From positions 1 to 23,768 of the IMG/VR virus record IMGVR_UViG_3300030389_000410: a stretch of 23,768 bases of DNA. One strand, written 5' to 3'. This stretch comes from a virus. A program made the position numbers and the translations under genes. Of the stretch, positions 1 to 5,729 are shown piece after piece. The notes beneath the pieces are model-generated. The model worked only from the letters and a program-made list of their open reading frames with translations, was not told where the DNA came from and made no database searches. Numbering within the stretch: the stretch's first letter is position 1; each line of letters begins with the position of its first letter.

Positions 1-2
1 GG

Positions 3-98
3 TACAAAGCAGGGCAACGGTATGTTGTAGATTACCTGATTGAACAACAGGCAAGACAAAAAGATACCATGCTTACACAAACAGTTCTGGAGAACTAA
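3..98 (+). CDS. C-terminal end of an unidentified phage protein (partial)
   Basis: An open frame enters from the left edge and ends at TAA 96-98, leaving 31 residues that begin YKAGQRYVVDYLIEQQARQ and end TVLEN. The fragment looks like a charged helix followed by a short tail. The stop is only two bases before the next start, and a GGAG inside its last codons serves as that gene's ribosome binding site, so it belongs to the same operon. Its place just upstream of the gp7.3-like genes suggests a small morphogenesis or late middle gene. I do not recognise the family from this fragment and assign no function. Confidence 0.55.
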   Translation, partial: YKAGQRYVVDYLIEQQARQKDTMLTQTVLEN

Positions 99-100
99 CT

Positions 101-304
101 ATGTGTCCACCAAGACCAAAACCTGCACCACCTTTACCAGCACCAAGACCAACAGCACCAAGACCCGAACAAACTGCTAAGAATGTTGTAGTTGGTTCTC
201 AAAGAACAACCGAAGGAGGAAAGAGAAAACCTAAGAGATCTAGATCATTAGGTACAGAGTCGCTAAGAATACCTGTAACTATTGCAAGTAACTTGAGGTA
301 TTAA
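101..304 (+). CDS. Small basic Pro-rich protein, T7 gp7.3-like position
   Basis: A 67-residue protein beginning MCPPRPKPAPPLPAPRP, with a proline-rich N-terminal half, then a Lys/Arg-rich patch (GGKRKPKRSRS) and the segment GTESLRIP. A C-terminal basic patch followed by a Ser-Leu-Arg-Ile-Pro type motif is what I associate with short proteins just upstream of the portal gene in T7-like phages, where T7 has gp7.3, a small tail/virion-associated protein needed for adsorption. The ATG at 101 has GGAG at 89-92, eight bases upstream. Next gene follows as TAA-TT-ATG. The role is inferred from position and composition, not from a clear homology. Confidence 0.65.
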   Translation: MCPPRPKPAPPLPAPRPTAPRPEQTAKNVVVGSQRTTEGGKRKPKRSRSLGTESLRIPVTIASNLRY

Positions 305-306
305 TT

Positions 307-528
307 ATGTGTGTATTAGCACCAGTATCAAGAGCTTTAGGACTTACACCAAGTAAGAGAGAAAGAAATGATGCTCCTGTTGTAACAGGGCAACAAACAA
401 AAGTTGAAAATCCTATTGATACATCGAAGGTAACTAAAAGACTAAAGAGACAAAGATCACAAGATGAACCTGTAAAAACAGTAGCTAAAGGTAGAAGCAG
501 ATCACCCTTTGATCTCAAAATAATGTAA
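307..528 (+). CDS. Second small basic Met-Cys protein upstream of portal
   Basis: A 73-residue, strongly basic protein beginning MCVLAPVSRALGL and ending in a basic and Ser-rich stretch (KRLKRQRSQ, then KGRSRSPFDLKIM). It shares with its upstream neighbour the Met-Cys N-terminus, the small size and the Lys/Arg-Ser C-terminal half, so the pair may be diverged copies of one gp7.3-like gene. It starts two bases after the preceding stop (TAATTATG) with no Shine-Dalgarno sequence, and its stop overlaps the portal start (TAATG at 526-530), pointing to translational coupling. Probable minor virion or tail-associated protein; function is inferred only from location. Confidence 0.65.
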   Translation: MCVLAPVSRALGLTPSKRERNDAPVVTGQQTKVENPIDTSKVTKRLKRQRSQDEPVKTVAKGRSRSPFDLKIM

Positions 529-2114
529 TGGAGTATTCAAACCAACAAGGACAAAGTGCTGCTGGTAGATATGCACAACTGCAAAGTTCAAGATCTACCT
601 TTGATAGAGAAGCAAAGGAATCATCAAAGCTAACCATTCCTAGTCTTATTCCAGAAAGTACAACAGGTACAAGGGCAAAGATTAAAACCCCTTTCCAGGC
701 TGTAGGAGCTAGAGGTGTTAATAGTCTTGCTTCAAAACTATTATTTGCATTACTACCACCATCAACCAGTTTCTTCAAACTTAGTATTGATAGTCTTGAA
801 CTTTTAAAACAAGGACAGGAAGGGTTAGAGACAGAGATAGATAAAGGTTTACGAACAATAGAAACAGCTTTGATGAATGAGATAGAGATCTCTAACGACA
901 GGGTGGCAATGTTTGAAGCACTCAAACACCTCATTGTTGGTGGGAATGTTCTTCTCTATCTCACAGATGACGGACTAAAAGTATATCCACTATCAAAGTT
1001 TGTATGTAAAAGAGATGCTGTTGGTAATGTATTGGAAATAATCACACAGGAATCAGTAAGCCCTAATGCCCTTTCACCAGAGTTCTTAGAACAGATCAAG
1101 AAGAAAGAGAATTATGATGAAAAGACAATGGATAGTGACCTTGATATATACACATACGTCAAGAGAGTGAATGATGATTTTATGTGGTATCAGGAATGTA
1201 AAGGAGAAAAGATACCAGGTACTGATGGCAGATCAAAGGTAGATGTATCACCTTGGATAACACTCAGGTTTGTTCGTATTGATGGTGAAGACTACGGTAG
1301 AGGATATGTTGAAGAATACAGAGGAGACTTAATTAGTTTGGAAGCTTTGATGCAAGCCATAATAGAAGGTGCGGCGGCATCAGCTAAGACTATATTCCTT
1401 GTAAATCCTAATGGTGTAACCAGAGCAGCAACACTAGCCAAAGCTCCCAACGGTGCAATACGAGAAGGCAGTGCAGCAGATATAAGCGTCATGCAAGTAG
1501 GAAAGGGGGCAGACTTCCAAGTGTCTTTTTCTGCTATACAAAGAATTGAATCAAGACTTGAATATGCTTTCCTCATGGCAAGGTCTGTACAGAGAGATGC
1601 AGAAAGAGTAACAGCAGCAGAAGTTACCATGATGGCTAACGAATTAGAGAACAGTCTTGGTGGTATCTACAGTATCCTTACACAGGAGTTTCAACTACCA
1701 TACCTAAGACGTAGGATGCACATGCTTGTCCGATCAGGTAAAGCACCGAAGCTACCAGAGAAATTAGTGAAACCTAAGATCGTTACTGGGGTACAGGGTC
1801 TTGGTCGTGGTAATGACAGGAATAAGCTTATTGAATTTATCGGAACAGTAAGTCAAGCTTTAGGTCCAGATATTATGAGGCAGTTTGTAAACGTGGACGA
1901 AGCTATAAAACGGTTAGCAACTTCTATCGGAATAGATACTGCTAACCTAGTGAAGACACAGGAAGAGATACAGAATGAGATGGAAGCTATGCAACAGCAG
2001 CAGCTTATTCAAAGTCTTGGACCTGCTGCTCTTGGATCACCATTACTTGATCCTAAAAACAATGCACAAGCACAACAACTAGCGGAGGTTAATGATGCCA
2101 ACCAAGAAGAATGA
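528..2114 (+). CDS. gp8: Portal (head-tail connector) protein, T7 gp8 family
   Basis: A 528-residue protein close in length to T7 gp8 (536). This family forms the dodecameric portal at the unique capsid vertex through which DNA is packaged and ejected, and to which the tail tubular proteins attach. The N-terminal region has the family's usual layout: a polar helix, then residues about 45-85 with TPFQAVGARGVNSLASKL and LLFALLPPSTSFFKL, then a long helix and LIVGGNVLLYL. The C-terminus is Gln/Ala-rich (MEAMQQQQLIQSLG). The gene follows the gp7.3-like pair and precedes scaffold and capsid, as in T7. Its ATG overlaps the upstream stop by one base, with no Shine-Dalgarno sequence. Its last codons overlap the next small gene. 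Confidence 0.95.
   Translation: MEYSNQQGQSAAGRYAQLQSSRSTFDREAKESSKLTIPSLIPESTTGTRAKIKTPFQAVGARGVNSLASKLLFALLPPSTSFFKLSIDSLELLKQGQEGLETEIDKGLRTIETALMNEIEISNDRVAMFEALKHLIVGGNVLLYLTDDGLKVYPLSKFVCKRDAVGNVLEIITQESVSPNALSPEFLEQIKKKENYDEKTMDSDLDIYTYVKRVNDDFMWYQECKGEKIPGTDGRSKVDVSPWITLRFVRIDGEDYGRGYVEEYRGDLISLEALMQAIIEGAAASAKTIFLVNPNGVTRAATLAKAPNGAIREGSAADISVMQVGKGADFQVSFSAIQRIESRLEYAFLMARSVQRDAERVTAAEVTMMANELENSLGGIYSILTQEFQLPYLRRRMHMLVRSGKAPKLPEKLVKPKIVTGVQGLGRGNDRNKLIEFIGTVSQALGPDIMRQFVNVDEAIKRLATSIGIDTANLVKTQEEIQNEMEAMQQQQLIQSLGPAALGSPLLDPKNNAQAQQLAEVNDANQEE
2084..2088 (+). promoter_or_regulatory. Strong Shine-Dalgarno GGAGG deciding the next start
   Basis: GGAGG lies inside the end of the portal gene. 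Two ATGs follow in one frame, at 2092 (spacer 3 bases) and 2095 (spacer 6 bases). The spacing favours 2095. Confidence 0.6.
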
Positions 2115-2244
2115 TGAAACAAAAACACCAGAAACTGAAGTAGCAAAAGCTGTAGTTTCTGAATTAGGTGTTAATGATAACCCTGCCCCCAACAAGCCGA
2201 GGGTGGTCGAAACTAAGAATGGACGTACAATTACTTATAACTAA
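2095..2244 (+). CDS. 49-residue hypothetical protein between portal and scaffold
   Basis: A short frame in +1 relative to the portal end, starting MPTKKNDETKTPETEVA and ending VVETKNGRTITYN. It is hydrophilic, with a Lys/Glu/Thr-rich N-terminus, and has no membrane segment or recognised motif. It overlaps the portal gene by 20 bases, and its stop is nine bases before the scaffold start. The strong GGAGG upstream supports real translation; a second ATG at 2092 would add one Met. I do not recognise the family; its position between portal and scaffold suggests a head-assembly accessory, but that is only inference. Confidence 0.7.
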   Translation: MPTKKNDETKTPETEVAKAVVSELGVNDNPAPNKPRVVETKNGRTITYN

Positions 2245-2253
2245 TAAAATTTT

Positions 2254-3051
2254 ATGACTTCATCCCAGGTAAATGTCTCTGAGACACCACCAATGTCTCA
2301 ACAAGATTTAGAAACACTAGCAAAGAATGAAACTGATGAGAATGGTCTTATCTTAGGTAAGTTTAAATCAGTAGAAGATCTTGCTGCCAGTTATAAAGAA
2401 CTTGAAGGTAAGCTAGGACAGGTAACAGAAGAAGATCAACCACAATCAGAAGAAGAAACAGAGATTACTGATTCAGAATTTAATGCTGAAGAATATTATG
2501 GCGATGGCCTTGCTTCTGTATTAGAAGAAGTTGGTATCGATCCACAGGAAATATCAGAAAGGTTTTATAACGATGATGGTATTTCAGAAGATGATTACGC
2601 AAAGTTAGGAGAAGCAGGGTTCTCAAGACAAATCATTGATACCTATCTTGATGGACTTAGAGGTGGTGGTCAATCAGAAGATATTGCTTCTAATCAAATA
2701 CAAGGTATTAAAGATTCAGTTGGTGGTGATGAGAATTACAGTAAGATGGTTGCATGGGCTTTAGAGTCATTACCTGCTGAAGAGGTTAAAGCTTTCAATG
2801 ACTTGACTGAAACAGCAAATGCACCTGCTATAAAAATGGCAGTACAAGGTCTTTATTCTCAATACAATAATGCTATGGGTGTTGAACCAAGTTTAGTATC
2901 AGGTCGTGCTTCATCAGGTGGACCTACACCATTCAGATCAACAGCAGAAGTAGTTACTGCTATGTCAGATCCACGCTATGGTAAAGATGTTACATACACC
3001 GAAGATGTACAAAGACGCTTAGGTGGTAGTGACGTATTCACTGGTCGTTAA
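2254..3051 (+). CDS. gp9: Capsid scaffolding (assembly) protein, T7 gp9-like
   Basis: A 265-residue acidic protein in the T7 gene 9 position (T7 gp9 is about 307 residues). Scaffold proteins template procapsid assembly by binding the major capsid protein and leave before or during packaging. Visible features are the motif GKFKSVEDLAASYKELEGKL at residues about 33-52, common in phage scaffolds, a Glu/Asp/Gln-rich middle (EEDQPQSEEETEITDSE), a helical acidic core, and a C-terminal part with DPRYGKDVTYTEDVQRRLG, resembling the capsid-interacting end of such proteins. No Shine-Dalgarno sequence precedes ATG 2254; an in-frame ATG at 2293 is an alternative. The next gene follows as TAATTATG. Confidence 0.88.
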   Translation: MTSSQVNVSETPPMSQQDLETLAKNETDENGLILGKFKSVEDLAASYKELEGKLGQVTEEDQPQSEEETEITDSEFNAEEYYGDGLASVLEEVGIDPQEISERFYNDDGISEDDYAKLGEAGFSRQIIDTYLDGLRGGGQSEDIASNQIQGIKDSVGGDENYSKMVAWALESLPAEEVKAFNDLTETANAPAIKMAVQGLYSQYNNAMGVEPSLVSGRASSGGPTPFRSTAEVVTAMSDPRYGKDVTYTEDVQRRLGGSDVFTGR

Positions 3052-3053
3052 TT

Positions 3054-3200
3054 ATGGCTAACACACCTACTAATCCTAAGCTTTATGCAAGGGTAAAGTC
3101 AGAAGCAAAGAAGAAGTTTAGAGTTTATCCTTCTGCTTATGCTAATGCGTGGTTGGTTAGAACTTATAAAAAACGTGGTGGAGGTTATCGTAAAACTTAA
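3054..3200 (+). CDS. 48-residue basic microprotein (VYPSAYANAW motif)
   Basis: A short gene starting MANTPTNPKLYARVK and containing KKKFRVYPSAYANAWLVRTY and the C-terminus KKRGGGYRKT. The pattern of a basic helix, V-Y-P-S-A-Y-A-N, then a Tyr-Lys-x-x-Gly-Gly-Gly-Tyr end is one I recognise from many small phage proteins of unknown function, particularly in marine phages. Its biochemical role is not known to me. It begins two bases after the scaffold stop (TAATTATG) without a Shine-Dalgarno sequence, and ends two bases before the next gene (TAATCATG). It is the first of six small basic genes between scaffold and capsid. Confidence 0.8.
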   Translation: MANTPTNPKLYARVKSEAKKKFRVYPSAYANAWLVRTYKKRGGGYRKT

Positions 3201-3202
3201 TC

Positions 3203-3490
3203 ATGGCAAAACTTACAAAAAAACAAAAAAAAATAGCAGCATTAGCATCACCTAAAAATAAAATTACTAGGGAGGATCTTAAAATTCTTCGTGAAGAAGA
3301 ATTAGCTGCTGCTAAAAGAATCAAAGGTCCAAGAAGAGGTGGTGTTATTAGACCAGGTTTTAGGATACCAACCCCTGCTGAAAAACAAGAATACTTTGAT
3401 TCAATGGAGGTAGATTTTTATCAACCAGCAAGAGAAGCAGGTCTTGTTAAAAGAGTAAGAAAAAACAAAAAGAAAAATGGCAAAGCTTAA
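3203..3490 (+). CDS. 95-residue Lys-rich hypothetical protein
   Basis: A very basic protein starting MAKLTKKQKKIAALASPKNK, with a charged helix (EDLKILREEELAAAKRIKG), then GPRRGGVIRPGFRIP, an acidic/aromatic stretch (EYFDSMEVDFYQP) and a Lys-rich C-terminus ending KNKKKNGKA. No family is recognised. Both ends resemble those of the 5559 gene product (MAKL start, GKA end), so they may be distantly related. It starts as TAATCATG; the last 14 bases overlap the next gene. The high charge suggests nucleic-acid or capsid-surface contact, which is speculative. Confidence 0.75.
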   Translation: MAKLTKKQKKIAALASPKNKITREDLKILREEELAAAKRIKGPRRGGVIRPGFRIPTPAEKQEYFDSMEVDFYQPAREAGLVKRVRKNKKKNGKA

Positions 3491-3629
3491 TCTTTCACAG
3501 ATGAAAAAGCTGAAGGCACATTCAGTTCATCACACACCCAAGCACATGAACCTTATGAAAAAGCTAATGCGTGAAGGTAAAACATTCAAACAGGCACATA
3601 CTGCTGCACAAAAACAGGTAGGCAAATGA
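3477..3629 (+). CDS. 50-residue His/Lys-rich microprotein (HSVHHTPKHM motif)
   Basis: A short gene starting MAKLNLSQMKKLKAHSVHHT and continuing PKHMNLMKKLMREGKTFKQA to the end AQKQVGK. The pattern of a basic helix with a His cluster, then Lys-His-Met, Met-x-x-x-Met and a G-K-x-F-x-x-A-H segment is one I associate with small proteins of marine phages and large DNA viruses; its function is not known to me. It overlaps the previous gene by 14 bases in another frame and the next gene by four bases (ATGA at 3626). The His cluster could bind metal, but there is no direct evidence. Confidence 0.8.
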   Translation: MAKLNLSQMKKLKAHSVHHTPKHMNLMKKLMREGKTFKQAHTAAQKQVGK

Positions 3630-3760
3630 CAAAACGTTCTCTTACTGGTTCTGATAAAGCCATGGTTCAAATGTTTTTTAACCAAGCCAAAAGAAGAGGT
3701 GATGACAAAGAAATGAAAAGACTTAAAAAAATGTATGGTATGTTTTTGGATTTAGTCTGA
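3626..3760 (+). CDS. 44-residue basic microprotein
   Basis: A short frame starting MTKRSLTGSDKAMVQMFFNQ and ending KRLKKMYGMFLDLV, predicted as one or two basic amphipathic helices. It starts at the ATGA overlap with the preceding stop, and its own stop overlaps the next start as TGATG (3758-3762), so it is embedded in a chain of coupled genes. That, rather than recognised homology, is the evidence that it is translated. No function is assigned. Confidence 0.65.
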   Translation: MTKRSLTGSDKAMVQMFFNQAKRRGDDKEMKRLKKMYGMFLDLV

Positions 3761-4014
3761 TGAGTCTTACAAGATGGTTTAAAGAGAAGTGGGTTGATGT
3801 CAAAACAGGTAAACCCTGTGGAAGACAAAAGGGAGATCAACGTGGCTATCCTGCCTGTAGACCATCTAAAAGAATTAGTAGTAAAACACCAAAGACTACA
3901 GGTGAAATGAGTAGTAAAGAGAAGGCAAGATTTAAGGCAGAGAAGACCAGCAGTAAAAGAATTTCTTACAATCACAAAAGGAGAAAAGGACGAAACAGTT
4001 TAAAGATTGCATAA
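3760..4014 (+). CDS. 84-residue Cys/Lys-rich phage protein (DUF5872-like)
   Basis: Begins MSLTRWFKEKWVDVKTGKPC and continues GRQKGDQRGYPACRPSKRIS. The sequence of Trp-Phe-x-x-x-Trp-Val-Asp, Lys-Pro-Cys-Gly-Arg and Gly-Tyr-Pro-Ala-Cys-Arg-Pro is a recognisable domain of phages and large DNA viruses that I believe is the Pfam DUF5872 family (unknown function); the name needs confirming. Residues C20 and C33 could form a small metal or disulphide knuckle. The C-terminal half is Ser/Lys-rich and highly basic (KEKARFKAEKTSSKRI), likely disordered or nucleic-acid binding. It starts in a TGATG overlap and is followed by a short AT-rich gap before the next gene. Confidence 0.8.
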   Translation: MSLTRWFKEKWVDVKTGKPCGRQKGDQRGYPACRPSKRISSKTPKTTGEMSSKEKARFKAEKTSSKRISYNHKRRKGRNSLKIA

Positions 4015-4057
4015 GGGTGTTATATTTTAATTAACTGCTTATCTTTCCTTTATGTCG

Positions 4058-4064
4058 AAGGGAG
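4058..4064 (+). promoter_or_regulatory. Shine-Dalgarno AAGGGAG selecting ATG 4070
   Basis: AAGGGAG lies five bases before ATG 4070 and inside the longer frame that begins at ATG 4052. ATG 4052 has only a pyrimidine-rich stretch upstream, so the downstream ATG is the better start. Confidence 0.6.
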
Positions 4065-4069
4065 TATCA

Positions 4070-4315
4070 ATGACTAAGAAGGATAAAGATCCCACAGGGG
4101 GTCTTACTGCTTCTGGTCGTAGAAAATACAACCGAGCAACAGGTGGAAACTTGCAAGCTCCTGTTACTAAAAAGACAGGTCTATCCAAGACAGAGAAAGC
4201 CAGAAGAAAATCTTTCTGTGCAAGGATGTCTAAGGTAAAAGGACCATTAAAGAAAGATGGTAAGTTGACTCGTAAAGCTCTTGCATTACGCAAGTGGAAT
4301 TGCGGTTCAGTATAA
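4070..4315 (+). CDS. 81-residue basic phage protein (GGLTASGRRKYNR motif, DUF6321-like)
   Basis: Starts MTKKDKDPTGGLTASGRRKY, with NRATGGNLQAPV, RRKSFCARMSKVKGP and a C-terminus KALALRKWNCGSV. The Asp-Pro-x-Gly-Gly-Leu-Thr-x-x-Gly-Arg start, the Arg-Arg-Lys-Ser-Phe-Cys-Ala-Arg-Met centre and the Leu-Arg-Lys-Trp-Asn-Cys end form a domain I recognise from marine phages and large DNA viruses, which I think is Pfam DUF6321; function unknown and name to be confirmed. Two conserved Cys flank a basic core. An in-frame ATG at 4052 would add MSKGVS, but the AAGGGAG spacing favours 4070. A 55-base gap precedes it (36 bases before ATG 4052), AT-rich with no promoter I can defend. Confidence 0.8.
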   Translation: MTKKDKDPTGGLTASGRRKYNRATGGNLQAPVTKKTGLSKTEKARRKSFCARMSKVKGPLKKDGKLTRKALALRKWNCGSV

Positions 4316-4437
4316 ACTTAACAAAACGAAAATCTTAATATCAATAGTGCCTGATGCGTCAGATAACACTTGAGAGAACAGACATTAGTGAAGTTAGTTT
4401 CTCAAATTATTTAATCAATCCAAAAGGAGTTTAATCT
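4316..4437 (+). promoter_or_regulatory. Capsid-gene leader (122 bases, non-coding)
   Basis: The longest gap in the window lies immediately before the major capsid gene. It holds TTAATATC-like AT-rich sequence near 4335, a small inverted repeat CTGATGCGTCAG at 4351-4362, the larger hairpin listed at 4370-4405, and the ribosome binding site AAAAGGAG at 4422-4429, eight bases from the ATG. In T7 the gap before gene 10 carries a promoter and an RNA processing site. By analogy this is where a late promoter or processing site is expected, but I see no clear T7-type or sigma-70 promoter consensus. Confidence 0.45.
4370..4405 (+). promoter_or_regulatory. Hairpin in capsid leader (possible RNA processing or stability element)
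   Basis: TTGAGAGAAC (4370-4379) pairs with GTTTCTCAA (4397-4405), giving nine base pairs with one bulged G and a 17-base loop. It lies 32 bases before the capsid ATG and has no U-run, so it is not a terminator. A role as a processing site or 5' stabiliser is inference from position. Confidence 0.4.
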
Positions 4438-5424
4438 ATGGCTAACGCCACAGTTTCACGCCTGGGTCTGGTCAACAATACAGGAACAAACTTTGATGCA
4501 TTGTTCCTTAAAGTGTTCAGTGGAGAAGTTCTTACAGCATTTGCTCGTAACAACATCTTTAATGATTCACTTCATTCTGTTCGCACCATAACCTCAGGTA
4601 AATCAGCACAGTTCCCTGTAACAGGAACAGCAACAGCAGCGTATCATACGCCTGGCGTTCCCTTGGTAGGGGCAAACCAGATCAGACATGGTGAGCGTAT
4701 CGTGTCTATCGATGATCTGCTTATCTCTCAAGCATTTGTAAGCAATCTAGATGAGCTTAAAAATCATTACGATATAAGGGCTACTTACGCTGATGAGCTA
4801 GGTAAGGCACTCGCTAAAACATACGACCAAAATGTAGCGAAGGTAATTGCAAATGCTTCAAGAGCATCTTCAACAATTTCTGGACCTGCTGGTGGACTTA
4901 CACTAACTCTACCTTCTGGTAACACAACTTCAGCAAACGTATCTGGTGATGAAATAGCAGCAGCTATCTATGACATTGCACAGACATTTGACGAAAGAGA
5001 CATTCCTCCAACAGATCGTTTCTGTGTACTGCCACCTGCTGAGTATTACAAGTTAGCTGAATCAGCTACAAGAACTGTAGATGTTGACTTCAACCCAGGT
5101 GGAAATGGTTCGTTTGCATCAGGTCGTGTACAAATGATTGCAGGTATTCCTGTAATGATGAGTAACAACGTACCTCAATCAAACGTTGGATCAAACCCAT
5201 CAGGTGCTAACAACACATACAGTGGTGACGATAGTAAAACTATTGGTCTTGTCTTCCATAAATCAGCAGTAGGAACTGTAAAATTAATGGATATGACAAC
5301 TGAGATCTCAGGCTCTGACTACGGTATTATGTACCAAGGTACATTGCTTGTAGCGAAGTACGCACTTGGTCATGGAATCCTAAGACCAGAGTGTGCAGCA
5401 GCTATCAAGTTATCCAACTCTTAA
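4438..5424 (+). CDS. gp10: Major capsid protein, T7 gp10 family
   Basis: A 328-residue protein close in length to T7 gp10A (345), the HK97-fold shell protein. The N-terminus MANATVSRLGLVNNTGTNFD, the early core LFLKVFSGEVLTAFARNNIF and the following SGKSAQFPVTGTATAAYHTP are characteristic of the family. Later segments include HGERIVSIDDLLISQAFVSN and ERDIPPTDRFCVLPPAEYY, as in other T7-type capsids. The gene stands alone between a non-coding leader and an intrinsic terminator and has the clearest Shine-Dalgarno sequence of the large genes (AAAAGGAG, spacer 8), consistent with high expression. I see no sign of a gp10B-type frameshift extension: the terminator starts ten bases after the stop. 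Confidence 0.96.
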   Translation: MANATVSRLGLVNNTGTNFDALFLKVFSGEVLTAFARNNIFNDSLHSVRTITSGKSAQFPVTGTATAAYHTPGVPLVGANQIRHGERIVSIDDLLISQAFVSNLDELKNHYDIRATYADELGKALAKTYDQNVAKVIANASRASSTISGPAGGLTLTLPSGNTTSANVSGDEIAAAIYDIAQTFDERDIPPTDRFCVLPPAEYYKLAESATRTVDVDFNPGGNGSFASGRVQMIAGIPVMMSNNVPQSNVGSNPSGANNTYSGDDSKTIGLVFHKSAVGTVKLMDMTTEISGSDYGIMYQGTLLVAKYALGHGILRPECAAAIKLSNS

Positions 5425-5433
5425 TAACAACAC

Positions 5434-5466
5434 AAAGGGTACTCAGTAAACTGGGTACTCTTTTTC
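5434..5466 (+). terminator. Intrinsic terminator after capsid gene (T-phi-like position)
   Basis: AAAGGGTACTCAG (5434-5446) pairs over 13 positions with CTGGGTACTCTTT (5451-5463), with two G-U pairs and a TAAA tetraloop, and the 3' arm runs into a run of five T (5461-5465). It starts ten bases after the capsid stop. T7 has its T-phi terminator for the phage RNA polymerase in the same place, between genes 10 and 11. Partial readthrough would lower tail gene expression relative to capsid. Confidence 0.85.
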
Positions 5467-5481
5467 TTACTATTTAAAACT

Positions 5482-5556
5482 ATGGCTTACGGTAAAAAAA
5501 CAACCAAAAAGACAACAACCAAAAAAGGTTCTAAAGTATCTAAAAAGGGTTATTAA
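5482..5556 (+). CDS. 24-residue Lys/Thr-rich microprotein
   Basis: A tiny frame encoding MAYGKKTTKKTTTKKGSKVS plus KKGY. Nearly all residues are Lys, Thr, Ser or Gly, so it is very basic and unstructured. It is followed by TAATTATG, the same junction used between established genes here, which is the main support for translation; no Shine-Dalgarno sequence is seen. Similar Met-Ala-Tyr-Gly plus poly-Lys microgenes are something I associate with marine phage structural clusters. Function unknown; chance cannot be excluded at this length. Confidence 0.5.
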   Translation: MAYGKKTTKKTTTKKGSKVSKKGY

Positions 5557-5558
5557 TT

Positions 5559-5729
5559 ATGGCAAAACTTGCTCAACGTAAAAAGAAATCTCGTAAAGAT
5601 CTTAGAATTGCTGTAATTCCTAAAGAGATAAGAGATGCAAACAAACGTCTGTCTGGTCCTGGTCCTCATAGTCCATCAGATATGAAACTTATAAGAGACT
5701 TTTATAAAAATAAAAAAGGTAAGGCATGA
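5559..5729 (+). CDS. 56-residue basic hypothetical protein
   Basis: Starts MAKLAQRKKKSRKDLRIAVI and continues PKEIRDANKRLSGPGPHSPS, ending DFYKNKKGKA. It is basic, with a central Pro/Gly turn. It starts two bases after the preceding stop and overlaps the tail tubular A start by four bases (ATGA at 5726), so its place in the chain is well supported. The N-terminus (MAKL) and C-terminus (NKKGKA) resemble those of the 3203 gene product on the other side of the capsid gene. No known family is recognised. Confidence 0.7.
   Translation: MAKLAQRKKKSRKDLRIAVIPKEIRDANKRLSGPGPHSPSDMKLIRDFYKNKKGKA

Noticed and set aside
515-934. 139-codon open frame on the minus strand inside the portal gene
   Set aside because: Fully inside a strongly recognised gene on the other strand; composition is that of antisense to helical coding sequence and it has no familiar motif or gene context.
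1292-1630. 112-codon minus-strand frame inside the portal gene
   Set aside because: Antisense shadow of the portal coding sequence; no recognisable protein.
4015-4069. Promoter in the AT-rich gap before the 4070 gene
   Set aside because: TTGCAT and TATATT/TTTAAT elements exist but with spacing far from 16-18 bases; no phage-type promoter repeat shared with the capsid leader was seen.
3667-4293. Minus-strand frames of 102 and 84 codons opposite the small basic genes
   Set aside because: The plus-strand genes carry recognised conserved motifs and coupled junctions; the opposite frames are Ser/Leu/Phe-rich complements of Lys-rich codons.
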